From positions 1 through 45,177 of the forward strand of contig NZ_WQEG01000015.1 in the NCBI RefSeq assembly GCF_013033515.1: a DNA stretch of 45,177 nt, read 5' to 3'. The DNA is from Ruegeria sp. HKCCA6707. Its GTDB lineage: Bacteria; Pseudomonadota; Alphaproteobacteria; Rhodobacterales; Rhodobacteraceae. The translations under genes and the position numbers were made by a program. The notes below the pieces were generated by a model. That model did no database searches and was not told the origin of the DNA. It worked only from the letters and a program-made list of their open reading frames with translations. Positions 36,194 through 45,122 of the stretch are shown piece by piece (position 1 is the first letter of the stretch; every line of letters starts with the position of its first letter).

Positions 36194-36607
36194 TTACCAG
36201 TCTTCGCGGACCACAACGCGGGTCTTGACCGGCAGTTTCATCGCAGCCAGGCGCAGGGCCTCGCGGGCGATGTCGTCATTGACGCCGTCGATCTCGAACA
36301 TCACTCGACCGGGCTTGACCTTGCAAACCCAGCGGTCAACCGAACCTTTACCTTTACCCATCCGCACTTCGATCGGCTTGGCCGTGACCGGAGTGTCAGG
36401 GAAAATGCGGATCCAGACGCGGCCCTGACGCTTCATGTGACGCGTCATGGCACGACGTGCAGCTTCGATCTGACGCGCGGTGACGCGCTCGGGCTGCAGA
36501 GCTTTCAGACCGTAAGTGCCAAAGTTCAGATCAGAGCCGCCCTTGGCTTCGCCCTTGATCCGGCCTTTGTGCATCTTGCGGAATTTAGTACGCTTTGGTT
36601 GAAGCAT
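36194..36607 (-). CDS. rplP: 50S ribosomal protein L16
   Basis: 137 residues, [16 protein letters not shown] at the start, [19 protein letters not shown] middle and [14 protein letters not shown] near residue 81. Arg82 aligns with the L16 arginine that is hydroxylated by YcfD/RoxA in E. coli. L16 organises the A-site region of the large subunit. It is 12 nt after rpsC and is the last gene of its segment. Confidence 0.99.
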   Translation of the reverse strand: MLQPKRTKFRKMHKGRIKGEAKGGSDLNFGTYGLKALQPERVTARQIEAARRAMTRHMKRQGRVWIRIFPDTPVTAKPIEVRMGKGKGSVDRWVCKVKPGRVMFEIDGVNDDIAREALRLAAMKLPVKTRVVVREDW

Positions 36608-36619
36608 ATCTTTCCCTCC

Positions 36620-37330
36620 TTAGCGACGACCGCCACCAGCACCACGAGGTGCAGGGCCGTCCTGGAGTTCCTGTGCTTTACGGTCACGTGCCTGCGGATC
36701 GTGCTCCATGATCTCACCTTTGAAGATCCAGACCTTGATCCCGATGATCCCGTAGGGAGTCATCGCTTCGGCATGTGCGTAATCGATGTCGGCACGCAGA
36801 GTGTGCAGAGGCACGCGGCCTTCGCGATACCACTCGGTCCGTGCGATTTCGGCGCCGCCCAGACGACCAGCGACGTTCACCCGGATCCCCAGGGCGCCCA
36901 TGCGCATGGCATTCTGAACCGATCGCTTCATTGCGCGACGGAACGAAACACGACGCTCCAGCTGCTGAGCGATGGACTCGGCAACCAGCTGCGCGTCAAG
37001 CTCGGGCTTGCGCACTTCGACGATGTTCAGGTGCAACTCGCTGTCGGTCATGCGAGCAAGTTTCTTGCGCAGCACTTCGATGTCTGCACCTTTCTTGCCG
37101 ATGATGACACCGGGGCGTGCTGTGTGGATCGTCACGCGGCACTTCTTGTGCGGACGTTCGATGATCACACGGGCAACACCGGCCTGCTTGCACTCTTTGT
37201 TGATGAACTCACGGATCTTGAGGTCTTCCAGCAGAAGATCACCGTAGTCCTTGGTGTCGGCGTACCAGCGGCTATCCCAGGTGCGGTTGACCTGCAGGCG
37301 CATGCCGATCGGATTGACTTTATGACCCAT
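36620..37330 (-). CDS. rpsC: 30S ribosomal protein S3
   Basis: 236 residues. The N-terminus is [24 protein letters not shown]. The KH domain has [18 protein letters not shown], and the C-terminal domain [28 protein letters not shown]3 lies at the mRNA entry tunnel and has helicase activity. A basic Gly/Arg-rich tail ends the protein. Its ATG overlaps the rplV stop by 1 nt. Confidence 0.99.
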   Translation of the reverse strand: MGHKVNPIGMRLQVNRTWDSRWYADTKDYGDLLLEDLKIREFINKECKQAGVARVIIERPHKKCRVTIHTARPGVIIGKKGADIEVLRKKLARMTDSELHLNIVEVRKPELDAQLVAESIAQQLERRVSFRRAMKRSVQNAMRMGALGIRVNVAGRLGGAEIARTEWYREGRVPLHTLRADIDYAHAEAMTPYGIIGIKVWIFKGEIMEHDPQARDRKAQELQDGPAPRGAGGGRR

Positions 37331-37710
37331 TAGGCTTGCTCCTCAACTTGACGCACCTTGATGGTGATCTCCGAGAACGGCTTTTTCAGCGCACCAAAAC
37401 GGCCGCGAGCCCGCGGACGACCGCGTTTCATGACCAGGTTCTTGCCAACCCAGGCTTCGGCGACGATCAGTTCGTCGACGTCCAGGTTGTGGTTGTTCTC
37501 GGCGTTGGCGATTGCGGATTGCAGGCACTTTTTAACGTCCTGCGCGATACGCTTGTTGCTGAAAGTCAGGTCGGTCAGGGCCTTCTCGACTTTCTTGCCG
37601 CGGATCATCTGCGCTACCAGGTTCAGTTTCTGCGGGCTGGTGCGAAGCATGCGGGTTTTCGCCATTGCTTCGTTTTCAGCCACGCGGCGGGGGTTCTTTT
37701 CCTTGCCCAT
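37330..37710 (-). CDS. rplV: 50S ribosomal protein L22
   Basis: 126 residues with [47 protein letters not shown] and the tunnel-lining beta-hairpin [21 protein letters not shown]. An N-terminal [15 protein letters not shown] extension is typical of alphaproteobacteria; the second ATG is 15 codons in. It is 3 nt after rpsS. Confidence 0.98.
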   Translation of the reverse strand: MGKEKNPRRVAENEAMAKTRMLRTSPQKLNLVAQMIRGKKVEKALTDLTFSNKRIAQDVKKCLQSAIANAENNHNLDVDELIVAEAWVGKNLVMKRGRPRARGRFGALKKPFSEITIKVRQVEEQA

Positions 37711-37713
37711 GAC

Positions 37714-37992
37714 TTACTTCCGCTTCGCTTTTTTGTCTGCGGCGTGGCCATAATAGGTGCGGGTCGGCGAGTATTCACCGAACTTCTGACCGATCATGTC
37801 TTCCGAGACGTTGACGGGAATGTGCTTCTGGCCGTTGTACACACCAAAAGTCAGACCCACGAACTGGGGCAGAATGGTGGAACGACGCGACCAGATTTTG
37901 ATGACTTCGTTACGGCCCGACTCGCGCGCTGCTTCGGCTTTTTTCAGCACGTAAGCATCGACGAAAGGACCCTTCCAAACAGAGCGAGACAT
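37714..37992 (-). CDS. rpsS: 30S ribosomal protein S19
   Basis: 92 residues: [44 protein letters not shown] and [23 protein letters not shown]19 sits in the 30S head with S13. It is 3 nt after rplB. Confidence 0.99.
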   Translation of the reverse strand: MSRSVWKGPFVDAYVLKKAEAARESGRNEVIKIWSRRSTILPQFVGLTFGVYNGQKHIPVNVSEDMIGQKFGEYSPTRTYYGHAADKKAKRK

Positions 37993-37995
37993 AGA

Positions 37996-38838
37996 TTAAC
38001 GTCCCTTCTTCTTGGCGTGCCGCGAGCGGATGATCAGCTTCTGGGACGCTTTGTTCTTGTTGCGGGTACGCTTACCCTTGGTGTCCTTACCCCACGGAGT
38101 AACCGGCGTACGGCCACCCGAGGTCCGACCTTCACCACCTCCGTGCGGGTGATCGATCGGGTTCATTGCAACACCACGAACCGACGGACGAACGCCCTTG
38201 TGGCGCATACGACCGGCTTTACCGAGGTTCTGGTTGCTGTTGTCGGGGTTGGACACGGCACCAACGGTGGCCATGCATTCCTGACGGACCATGCGCAGCT
38301 CGCCCGAGCTCAGACGGATCTGAGCGTAGCCGCCATCGCGACCAACGAACTGAGCGTAAGTACCGGCCGCACGCGCGATCTGACCGCCTTTGCCAGGCTT
38401 CATCTCGATGTTGTGGACGATGGTACCGATGGGCATGCCCGAGAACGGCATTGCGTTGCCCGGCTTGATATCGGCCTTTGCCGACGCGATGACCTTGTCA
38501 CCAACAGCCAGACGCTGAGGCGCCAGGATATAGGCCTGCTCGCCGTCTTCGTATTTTACCAGTGCGATGAATGCGGTCCGGTTCGGGTCATATTCGATCC
38601 GCTCGACGGTTGCCGCGACATCCATCTTGTTCCGTTTGAAGTCAACGATCCGGTAGAGACGCTTTGCGCCACCGCCGCGGCGGCGTGAAGTGATCCGTCC
38701 GGTGTTGTTCCGGCCGCCCGATTTGGTCAAACCCTCTGTAAGAGATTTGACCGGACGTCCTTTCCAAAGCTCCGAACGGTCGATCAGCACCAGCCCGCGC
38801 TGGCCCGGCGTCGTCGGCTTGTACGACTTGAGTGCCAT
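37996..38838 (-). CDS. rplB: 50S ribosomal protein L2
   Basis: 280 residues, with [34 protein letters not shown] at the start. [25 protein letters not shown] is the rRNA-binding part. [27 protein letters not shown] holds the catalytic-centre-proximal histidine loop. L2 is needed for subunit joining and peptidyl transfer. It is the first gene of its segment and has a 217-nt upstream gap with a candidate promoter instead of the usual direct junction with rplW. Confidence 0.99.
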   Translation of the reverse strand: MALKSYKPTTPGQRGLVLIDRSELWKGRPVKSLTEGLTKSGGRNNTGRITSRRRGGGAKRLYRIVDFKRNKMDVAATVERIEYDPNRTAFIALVKYEDGEQAYILAPQRLAVGDKVIASAKADIKPGNAMPFSGMPIGTIVHNIEMKPGKGGQIARAAGTYAQFVGRDGGYAQIRLSSGELRMVRQECMATVGAVSNPDNSNQNLGKAGRMRHKGVRPSVRGVAMNPIDHPHGGGEGRTSGGRTPVTPWGKDTKGKRTRNKNKASQKLIIRSRHAKKKGR

Positions 38839-38947
38839 GCTTTCTGTCTTCCGTTTAGCAAGTGCGAGGCTTTGCCCCGCTATGTGATAGGCCCCCGTAG
38901 GTGCCCGAGGTGAAGGGCCCCGAAGGTCCCCGGTTACAAATATCAGA

Positions 38948-38970
38948 GGCCCCGGAACGAATCCGAGGCC
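38948..38970 (-). other. Stem-loop in the rplB leader
   Basis: A 9-bp stem (GGCCTCGGA with TCCGGGGCC, one T-G pair) and loop TTCGT lie just downstream of the candidate rplB promoter. There is no T-run, so it is a leader structure that could take part in autogenous control or stabilise the 5' end. Confidence 0.45.
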
Positions 38971-38983
38971 GCAAGATTGGGAG

Positions 38984-39012
38984 CGTGTAACAGGGTTGGG
39001 GGTGGGTGTCTA
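38984..39012 (-). promoter_or_regulatory. Candidate promoter of the rplB-rplP segment
   Basis: Minus strand: TAGACA (39012-39007), 17-nt C-rich spacer CCCACCCCCAACCCTGT, TACACG (38989-38984), 145 nt before the rplB ATG. The -35 box matches 5 of 6, and the spacer shares CCCACCCCC and AACCCT with the rpmC promoter. Confidence 0.55.
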
Positions 39013-39055
39013 TAGGGTGGGAGTGATTTGTGTGGTGGCCTTCATAGAATATGAG

Positions 39056-40357
39056 CTAAGACTTGTCGCCCGCCTTCATGATCAGTGTAGAAGCTTTATC
39101 AGCTATTCGCTCCGCCACTGTGTTTACAGTCCCGTCATCTATTTTGTTTGATCCACCCATGGTGTGGTTATGCTGCTGACCGAACATACGTTTGATCAAC
39201 TCAGCTTTAATCTCCTTCTGATCCTTTTCCTCCAAGTTGGCAATGAAGGGATCGAGGGCTTTGGTCTCAAGAGCGAATGATCGCATCTGCTTCTCGTTGT
39301 CTCGGTGCATTTTTGATTGCCGCGACGCGTATCCGGCTGTCACTAAGAGAATTGCTGTAAGCGATGATGCAGTGACGATGTTGGCCCAATTTATAGCGCC
39401 AGAGTCAGTTGGCTCAAACCCGATCCAATACTTGAAACCTAACCATATGATAGCTGCGACCAGTGATCCCATGGATATCCATCGCCAAAGGTCAGCCTCT
39501 TCCTTTTCTTCACCAGCGCTCTTTTGGTACCCCCCGGCGACACTATCACGGCCAACCAATTCGTGTATTTCCAACACAGCTTGATGTTTCTCATTCACAT
39601 CCGCCAAAGCCGCTTCGCCTCGCTTTGCAAAACGCTCCAGTAGCGCCGCGAGTTTCTCGGCTTGTGTTTTCCCTAACTCAATATGCTGAGTATCGGCCGA
39701 CTTTCGCCATTCTGACAACAGCTCTTCAAACTTCGTATCCCGTTCTATTTGGGCTTCGGAATGTTCTTCAGCGCGAGCCGTTTGCTTTTCCGTGAAGTCA
39801 GACTGCCACTCTGAAAGCTTCGTTTCAGCGTCTGTCGAAAGATGATCTAGCTGATCTCCTAAGTCGTTCGCCTTACTTTCTAGTTTGGAGTGAGCCTCAG
39901 CAGTTTCTTCAAGTCTTCCCTCTGTCTGTTTGATGAAGCCTTCCATCGATGCGGAAAATGATCTGTAGGCTTTTTCTGCTTGCTTAATGACCGACTGAGG
40001 CTCAGGGAGTCGGGACATCGCCGCCAATTGATAGATCTGCAGAGCGTATTGTGTTATGTGATTATTGGCTGTTTGCAGGTGCGTTATCTGAGGTGAATTC
40101 GAATAAGCTTGAAGCTGTTGAAAAAAGTGCGCATGTCGCAAGTGTTGGTTGATCTGATCTAACAAAGCCTTTGGAAAAAACTCATCATCTAAGCCGGTAA
40201 CAATAGTCTGTAAGTTATCTAGAACCTTCGTTAGTCGGTGCCGTTCCACCTCAAATTCTGGTTCGCTGTTCTCCACTGTAGTATCTAAAAATTCTGCAGA
40301 TTGCCGCAGCGTTTCGTGTAGTGGGTGATTCTCAAATTCGTTAGACCAACGCGACAA
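39056..40357 (-). CDS. Unknown coiled-coil membrane protein inserted between rplW and rplB
   Basis: 433 residues from a TTG start at 40357 preceded by a strong GGAGGTG 8 nt upstream. A helical N-terminal domain (1-120) precedes a long heptad-rich, Glu/Lys/Gln-rich coiled coil (about 125-270). Two membrane helices (about 292-313 and 324-344) are separated by a short loop, and a C-terminal helical domain follows. With no signal peptide, both large parts should face the cytoplasm. The DNA is visibly more AT-rich than the flanking ribosomal genes, and its codon choice differs, both pointing to horizontal acquisition. It may belong to a DUF6161-like group (unverified). A structural or defence-related role is possible but not shown. 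Confidence 0.85.
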   Translation of the reverse strand: MSRWSNEFENHPLHETLRQSAEFLDTTVENSEPEFEVERHRLTKVLDNLQTIVTGLDDEFFPKALLDQINQHLRHAHFFQQLQAYSNSPQITHLQTANNHITQYALQIYQLAAMSRLPEPQSVIKQAEKAYRSFSASMEGFIKQTEGRLEETAEAHSKLESKANDLGDQLDHLSTDAETKLSEWQSDFTEKQTARAEEHSEAQIERDTKFEELLSEWRKSADTQHIELGKTQAEKLAALLERFAKRGEAALADVNEKHQAVLEIHELVGRDSVAGGYQKSAGEEKEEADLWRWISMGSLVAAIIWLGFKYWIGFEPTDSGAINWANIVTASSLTAILLVTAGYASRQSKMHRDNEKQMRSFALETKALDPFIANLEEKDQKEIKAELIKRMFGQQHNHTMGGSNKIDDGTVNTVAERIADKASTLIMKAGDKS

Positions 40358-40431
40358 CTATTAGCACCTCCGATGCACTTCTCGCACATCTTATGCATGC
40401 AAGAATATCAAGTGCCAGAGGCATACGTACT

Positions 40432-40461
40432 AAAACAAAAAAACCCCCGCTTGCGCGGGGG
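40432..40461 (-). terminator. Intrinsic terminator after rplW
   Basis: 7-bp stem CCCCCGC/GCGGGGG with GCAA loop, followed by TTTTTTTGTTTTAG on the minus strand. It lies 31 nt past the rplW stop and closes the rpsJ-rplW segment. Confidence 0.92.
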
Positions 40462-40491
40462 CCATTATCTCTCTCCACAAACGTGATCCGA

Positions 40492-40788
40492 TCAAAGACC
40501 GGTGGACACGTCGATGGTGTTCCCCTCTTCAAGGGTCACATATGCTTTTTTGACGTCTTTCCGCTTGCCCAACTGGCCGCGGAACCGCTTGACCTTACCT
40601 TTGGTCACAGTGGTGTTCACCGCTTTGACCTTCACACCAAACAGCGCCTCAACGGCCTCTTTGATCTGCGGCTTGTTGCTGTCGATCGCCACTTCAAAGA
40701 CAACCGCGCCGTTTTCGGACGCCATGGTCGACTTTTCGGTGATGACCGGCTTGCGGATCACGTCGTAATGTTCTGCCTTCGCGCTCAT
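40492..40788 (-). CDS. rplW: 50S ribosomal protein L23
   Basis: 98 residues: [52 protein letters not shown] is the L23 core, which forms the SRP and trigger-factor docking site at the tunnel exit. [21 protein letters not shown] follows. It overlaps rplD by 4 nt. rplB normally follows at once but here lies 1.65 kb downstream. Confidence 0.98.
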   Translation of the reverse strand: MSAKAEHYDVIRKPVITEKSTMASENGAVVFEVAIDSNKPQIKEAVEALFGVKVKAVNTTVTKGKVKRFRGQLGKRKDVKKAYVTLEEGNTIDVSTGL

Positions 40789-41402
40789 TTCAGACGAGCC
40801 TCCAGTGCTTCGACAGCCGCTTTGGTGAGCACCAGAGTGTCACGCTTGAGGATGTCATAGACGTTTGCGCCCATCGACGGCAGGATATCCAGACCTTCGA
40901 TGTTCTTGGACGCTTTCAGGAACCCTTCGTTCACGGTCGCGCCGTCGATGACCAGAGCACGTTTCCAGCCCAGGTTTGCAACCTGTTTGGCCAGAGCGGC
41001 GGTCTTGCCTTCGGCTTCGGCGTTCTCGATCACAACCAGTTCACCTGCTTTGGCTTTGGCCGACAGAGCGTGGCGCAGGCCAAGCTTGCGGAACTTTTTC
41101 GGCAGGTCGTGGCCGTGCGAGCGAGGGGTCGGGCCCTTGTAGATACCACCCTTGCGGAAGATCGGCGCGTTGCGGTCACCATGGCGCGCGCCACCGGTGC
41201 CCTTCTGGCGATAGATCTTCTTGGTCGAGTAGCTGGTTTCCGAGCGGGTCTTGACCTTGTGGGTGCCGGCCTGCGCGTTGTTGCGCTGCCAACGGACCAC
41301 ACGGTGCAGGATGTCCGCGCGCGGCTCGAGCCCGAACAGTTCGGCGTTCAGCTCGATGTTGCCGGCTTTGCCGCCGTCCAGTTTGATTACATCAAGTTTC
41401 AT
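40785..41402 (-). CDS. rplD: 50S ribosomal protein L4
   Basis: 205 residues with [22 protein letters not shown], part of the tunnel-lining loop, and [24 protein letters not shown]. In E. coli L4 represses its own S10 operon through the leader; whether the leader here is a target is unknown. Overlaps of 4 nt on both sides tie it to rplC and rplW. Confidence 0.98.
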   Translation of the reverse strand: MKLDVIKLDGGKAGNIELNAELFGLEPRADILHRVVRWQRNNAQAGTHKVKTRSETSYSTKKIYRQKGTGGARHGDRNAPIFRKGGIYKGPTPRSHGHDLPKKFRKLGLRHALSAKAKAGELVVIENAEAEGKTAALAKQVANLGWKRALVIDGATVNEGFLKASKNIEGLDILPSMGANVYDILKRDTLVLTKAAVEALEARLK

Positions 41403-42133
41403 GCTTCACCACCTTCCGCGGGTGCTTCTTCCGCAGGAGCTTCGGTTGCCTCAGATACGGCCGATTTCACAGCAGCCGGGAAAGGCAGGCCTTCCGGTGC
41501 TTTCTTCTTGACGGCGTCCTTGACGGTGACCCAGCCCGATTTCGGTCCGGGAACGGCGCCTTTGATGAAGACCAGACCGCGGTCGGCGTCGGTTTTGACA
41601 ACCTCGAGGTTCTGGGTGGTAACACGGGCAGCACCCATGTGACCGGCCATCTTCTTGCCTTTGAACACCTTGCCCGGGTCCTGACACTGACCGGTCGAAC
41701 CGTGCGAACGGTGGCTGATCGAAACACCGTGCGAGGCGCGCAGACCACCAAAGTTCCAGCGCTTCATCGCACCGGCAAAGCCTTTACCGATCGAGGTGCC
41801 CGAAACGTCAACCTTCTGACCTTCCAGGAAGTGTTCTGCCGAAATCTCGGCACCCACATCGATCAGGCCATCTTCGGAGACGCGGAACTCGGCCAGCTTA
41901 CGCTTGGGCTCGACCTTGGCAGCGGCATAGTGACCGCGCATGGCTTTCGAGGTGCGTTTTGCCTTGGCCGCACCGGCGCCCAGCTGAACGGCGGTATAAC
42001 CGTCTTTGTCAGCGGTGCGCTGTGCAACAACCTGCAGGTTGTCCAGGTGAAGAACGGTCACAGGGATCTGCTTGCCGTCTTCCATGAACAGGCGGGTCAT
42101 GCCAACTTTTTTTGCGATAATACCAGAGCGCAT
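41399..42133 (-). CDS. rplC: 50S ribosomal protein L3
   Basis: 244 residues from ATG 42133 ([21 protein letters not shown]), preceded by CGGAGGGTATTATTC. Upstream frame to 42181 is not L3. [34 protein letters not shown] is the conserved central extension containing the methylated-Gln region, and GKKMAGHMG follows. An Ala/Glu-rich tail of about 25 residues ends it, usual in this lineage. L3 starts large-subunit assembly. Confidence 0.98.
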   Translation of the reverse strand: MRSGIIAKKVGMTRLFMEDGKQIPVTVLHLDNLQVVAQRTADKDGYTAVQLGAGAAKAKRTSKAMRGHYAAAKVEPKRKLAEFRVSEDGLIDVGAEISAEHFLEGQKVDVSGTSIGKGFAGAMKRWNFGGLRASHGVSISHRSHGSTGQCQDPGKVFKGKKMAGHMGAARVTTQNLEVVKTDADRGLVFIKGAVPGPKSGWVTVKDAVKKKAPEGLPFPAAVKSAVSEATEAPAEEAPAEGGEA

Positions 42134-42149
42134 GAATAATACCCTCCGA

Positions 42150-42464
42150 TTACGACTGCAGCTTGATCTCGACATCCACACCAGCAGCGAGGTCGAGCTT
42201 CATCAGCGCGTCAACGGTCTGGGGGGTCGGATCAACGATGTCGAGCAGACGCTTGTGCGTACGGATCTCGAACTGGTCGCGGGATTTCTTGTCAACGTGA
42301 GGGCCACGGAGAACCGTGAACTTCTCAATCTTGTTCGGCAGCGGGATTGGGCCGCGCACGTTCGCGCCGGTCCGCTTGGCAGTGTTGACGATCTCTTGCG
42401 TGCTGGCATCCAGAACGCGATAGTCAAATGCCTTCAGCCGAATACGGATATTTTGGCTTTGCAT
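42150..42464 (-). CDS. rpsJ: 30S ribosomal protein S10
   Basis: 104 residues: [42 protein letters not shown], then [34 protein letters not shown]10 is a 30S head protein and, as NusE, a transcription antitermination partner. It is the first gene of the S10 cluster, 16 nt before rplC. Confidence 0.99.
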   Translation of the reverse strand: MQSQNIRIRLKAFDYRVLDASTQEIVNTAKRTGANVRGPIPLPNKIEKFTVLRGPHVDKKSRDQFEIRTHKRLLDIVDPTPQTVDALMKLDLAAGVDVEIKLQS

Positions 42465-42537
42465 AGATACAGCCTTTTATCAGGCGTTGAGGTTGAGAGG
42501 AGGACAGACGCGCATCGCCAACCCTCATCGAACCCAA

Positions 42538-42559
42538 AAGGCGGGAATCACCCCGCCTT
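42538..42559 (-). promoter_or_regulatory. Leader hairpin upstream of rpsJ
   Basis: 8-bp stem AAGGCGGG/CCCGCCTT, 6-nt loop, followed by TTTTGGG on the minus strand. It sits between the candidate S10 promoter and rpsJ, about 75 nt before the start codon. It looks like a weak terminator, so it could be an attenuator; the T-run is short. Confidence 0.45.
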
Positions 42560-42583
42560 GACGTTCTTATGAAGAACTCGCGC

Positions 42584-42612
42584 GTATTAGTGGGGTTGGT
42601 GGGGTTTGGCAA
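42584..42612 (-). promoter_or_regulatory. Candidate promoter of the rpsJ-rplW segment
   Basis: Minus strand: TTGCCA (42612-42607), 17-nt spacer AACCCCACCAACCCCAC, TAATAC (42589-42584), 120 nt before rpsJ. The C-rich spacer matches the style of the rplB and rpmC candidates. Confidence 0.5.
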
Positions 42613-42933
42613 GGGCTATTGTTGATGTCCACCAACAAGGTCGCTCAGGACCACGGTACACAGGTATTGTTTTGCAGCTTGAAAATCCGAATGTCGTCGT
42701 TTTCATATGCGTACAAGCTAAGATCGGTGGGGGCATCGAAGAACAAATTTGTTTTCGGGTTGTTAAACGCAACCAACTCCACTTTTTGAAAGCGCCTGCG
42801 AAACCTAAAGTCGCTGTTCCCAAGGGCAAAAGCAAACAAGAAGGCCGCCCCGATGTGGGACGGCCATCTTTAGTTCAACGGTGTGGGCTCTCATTGCTCT
42901 TTCAGAGCAACTGCCGCCCACCGCTTTCCAAAA
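42613..42933. other. Gap between the tuf remnant and the S10 promoter
   Basis: It holds a degraded copy of the tuf terminator (42831-42870) and about 220 nt of AT-richer DNA. A 64-codon minus frame (42645-42839, TTG start inside the terminator) reads somewhat protein-like (FQKVELVAFNNPKTNLFFDA) but lacks a ribosome-binding site; I regard it as an unsupported fragment. Confidence 0.4.
42831..42870 (-). terminator. Second, degraded copy of the tuf terminator
   Basis: Minus strand stem GGCCGTCCC/GGGGCGGCC followed by TTCTTGTTT. It shares stem sequence and the adjoining CTTTAGTTCAAC with the terminator at 45005-45044, but one added base pair is lost by mutation. Confidence 0.65.
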
Positions 42934-43071
42934 TTATTCAATAATTTTGGAAACGACGCCAACGCCGACGGTGCGGCCGCCTTCGCGGATGGCGAAGCGG
43001 AGGCCGTTTTTCATTGCGATGGCCGCGATCATCTCGACGGTGAAGCCAACGTTATCGCCCGGCCTAACCAT
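42934..43071 (-). pseudogene. tuf: 3' remnant of an elongation factor Tu gene
   Basis: The last 45 codons of EF-Tu are still open ([14 protein letters not shown] ... [23 protein letters not shown]) and end in TAA. Similarity to EF-Tu stops abruptly at about 43071, just before the amidohydrolase stop region; the residues before it are unrelated. Compared with usual EF-Tu (MVMPGDN, GAGVVSK) several otherwise invariant positions have changed, as expected for a non-functional fragment. It lies where the intact tuf 3' end would be next to rpsJ. Confidence 0.9.
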
Positions 43072-43105
43072 TACTGCGCCGTATCGCTTCCCTGACATCA
43101 ACAGG

Positions 43106-44941
43106 CTAGTTCTTAACGAGCCACGGGTCTTCGACCTTCATGCCCTGATATACCGCGTGCAGGAAAAGATGAGCGATCACAGGGTCATTTGAAAATGGCG
43201 AGAATTGCAGATTTCCTTCTCTGACATCGCCTTCAGCTTCATAGATCACTTCGTCGCCCTTGATGGTCACGCGTACTTCAAGTTCCGCCAATGTCTCTGG
43301 ATCGACCGCCGTGGGATCGTCTGACAGGATCACAAAATCCGCGACCTTTCCGACTTCGATAGAACCCTTCGCATCTTCCTCGAAATGTTGCCAGGCGGGC
43401 CAGATTGTCATGGCTTTCAGGGCAGTCATGACATCAACCCTTTGATGCGGGCCCAAAATGTCACCGGACCGGGTGCGCCGGGTGACCGTCGCGGCAAGGA
43501 CACGCATGCTGTCTGGAAAAGCCACAGGAGCATCATGGTGCGTGCCGAAGATCATATCGCGCTCGCGTAGCCAACCGGTCGGCGAGATGTTGTCGGCATT
43601 CACTGGCCCAACCGTGTGATCCCGATGCCAGTCGCCCCAATAAAACGTATGCATTGGGAAAAGCGATGGAAAAACCCCGAGCCGTTTGAAGCTAGCGACC
43701 TGATCCTCTCTTAGAAACTGCCCGTGAACCAGAACCGGACGGTTACCGGGGTCGCCATACTTGATCTGGGCCTCTTCGAGGGCTGCGATAAGCATATCAG
43801 ACGCCCCCTCACCGTTGGAATGAACAATAATTTGGAACCCGTTTTCATAGCACCAGTTCACTGCGTCCTGGAGTTGTTCCATAGTGATGGCCGCGTATCC
43901 CGCATACCCGGCAGCATAGTTCCCGACCGGGTCGTAATAGGGTCGGTCCCGTAACGCTGTGAACCCCTGTGGCGAACCGTCAATTGTAAGCTTACAGCCA
44001 CCGACCCGAACCCGGTTGTCATAGTTCATGGAAGTGTTGGCACCAATATATTCCCTGGCTTCGAGGACATCCGGGAACGCTACGACGTCGATGGGAAGCC
44101 CGTCGTCGGCAGCGACTTTCTTTAGTACCTCGACAATTTCACCAGAGGATCGACCTTCTTGCCCGGTTGTGTATCCAAATTTCGCCCAAAGCTTTGTGCC
44201 CGCTTTGGCAAATTCTGCCAGTCCATCCTCACCCAAATTTCCTAACATGGGCACAAGGACGGAAAAGAATGCGTATTCTTCCAGAACGCCGTTTGGCTCA
44301 CCGCTTTCGTCCCGCTGAATCACGCCCCCCGGAGGAGCCTCTGAAGCAGCTGTGATGCCCGCCAGTTCCAAGGCTTTTGAGTTTGCAACACCCAAGTGCC
44401 CGGACTGGTGAACGATTACGACAGGCAAATCCTCAGACACTTTGTCCAGTTCTTCCCGTGTCGGGTGGCGCAGTTCCTTTAGTTGAGCATTGTCATAGCC
44501 AAACCCAATAATCATTTTCACTTGTTCAACAGCCTGCGCATTCTCTTCGGCCCATGCTGAAAGAGTGGATTGCAGGCTGGCTATATCAACAACCTCGCCA
44601 TCGGGCGGTGAAAGAAGGTTCGCAGAGAGAGCCTGCAAGCCTCCCATGACGACATGACCGTGGCTGTCGACGAAACCCGGAAGCATCGCGCGGCCATCCA
44701 AATCATAGGTTTCGGTCTTGTCGCCTTGGTGGGTCGACACATCAGAAAGAGACCCCACCGCTAGAATGCGCCCATCCTTGACGGCAACTGCTTCGGCTGA
44801 AGGTGCCGTGTCATTCATCGTAACGATTGGACCCCCGAGATAGATCCTGTCCGCGATTTGCTGTGATGACACTGGGGAAGAAAAGCTAATAATTGCGGTG
44901 ACTGCGGTGACAAAACAAAGTGAACGAGCCGAGAAACACAT
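43106..44941 (-). CDS. Exported amidohydrolase of the YtcJ/NfdA type (amidohydrolase family 3)
   Basis: 611 residues. A signal peptide (about 1-27, hydrophobic [14 protein letters not shown] then SSQ) indicates export. [12 protein letters not shown] gives the metal-binding HxH (His94, His96), [17 protein letters not shown] the next conserved block, and [10 protein letters not shown] and [13 protein letters not shown] the later metal-site histidines and aspartate. [18 protein letters not shown] is the classical C-terminal signature of amidohydrolases. Family members hydrolyse N-substituted amides or formamides; the substrate is unknown. A good ribosome-binding site (AAAGAGGTCACAAG) precedes ATG 44941. 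It lies between two tuf 3' ends, which points to insertion. Confidence 0.92.
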   Translation of the reverse strand: MCFSARSLCFVTAVTAIISFSSPVSSQQIADRIYLGGPIVTMNDTAPSAEAVAVKDGRILAVGSLSDVSTHQGDKTETYDLDGRAMLPGFVDSHGHVVMGGLQALSANLLSPPDGEVVDIASLQSTLSAWAEENAQAVEQVKMIIGFGYDNAQLKELRHPTREELDKVSEDLPVVIVHQSGHLGVANSKALELAGITAASEAPPGGVIQRDESGEPNGVLEEYAFFSVLVPMLGNLGEDGLAEFAKAGTKLWAKFGYTTGQEGRSSGEIVEVLKKVAADDGLPIDVVAFPDVLEAREYIGANTSMNYDNRVRVGGCKLTIDGSPQGFTALRDRPYYDPVGNYAAGYAGYAAITMEQLQDAVNWCYENGFQIIVHSNGEGASDMLIAALEEAQIKYGDPGNRPVLVHGQFLREDQVASFKRLGVFPSLFPMHTFYWGDWHRDHTVGPVNADNISPTGWLRERDMIFGTHHDAPVAFPDSMRVLAATVTRRTRSGDILGPHQRVDVMTALKAMTIWPAWQHFEEDAKGSIEVGKVADFVILSDDPTAVDPETLAELEVRVTIKGDEVIYEAEGDVREGNLQFSPFSNDPVIAHLFLHAVYQGMKVEDPWLVKN

Positions 44942-45004
44942 CTTGTGACCTCTTTCTAATTGTTACGTCTAAATACGGAAGAGGTTAGCATCTCAGTCGG
45001 CTTG

Positions 45005-45044
45005 AGCAAAAAAGAAAAAGGCCGCCCCTTTTTGGGACGGCCTT
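45005..45044 (-). terminator. Intrinsic terminator after tuf
   Basis: 11-bp stem AAGGCCGTCCC/GGGGCGGCCTT (one T-G pair), AAAAA loop, then TTTCTTTTTTG on the minus strand, 78 nt past the tuf stop. Confidence 0.9.
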
Positions 45045-45122
45045 CTTTAGTTCAACCGAGTTGCTCCCGGCAGGTTTTCTTATGGAAAATCGCCTGCCGC
45101 AACCGGGCGCGGCAAGCGCGCC

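Noticed and set aside
37336..38688. Plus-strand frame of 450 codons
   Set aside because: It is antisense to rplV, rpsS and rplB.
40358..40431. Sigma-54-like TGGCAC...TTGCA before the coiled-coil gene
   Set aside because: The distance between the two boxes is 9 nt instead of 5, so it does not fit a -24/-12 promoter.
42606..42944. Plus-strand frame of 112 codons near rpsJ
   Set aside because: It runs through the S10 promoter candidate, the terminator copy and the tuf remnant in antisense, so it is very unlikely to be a gene.
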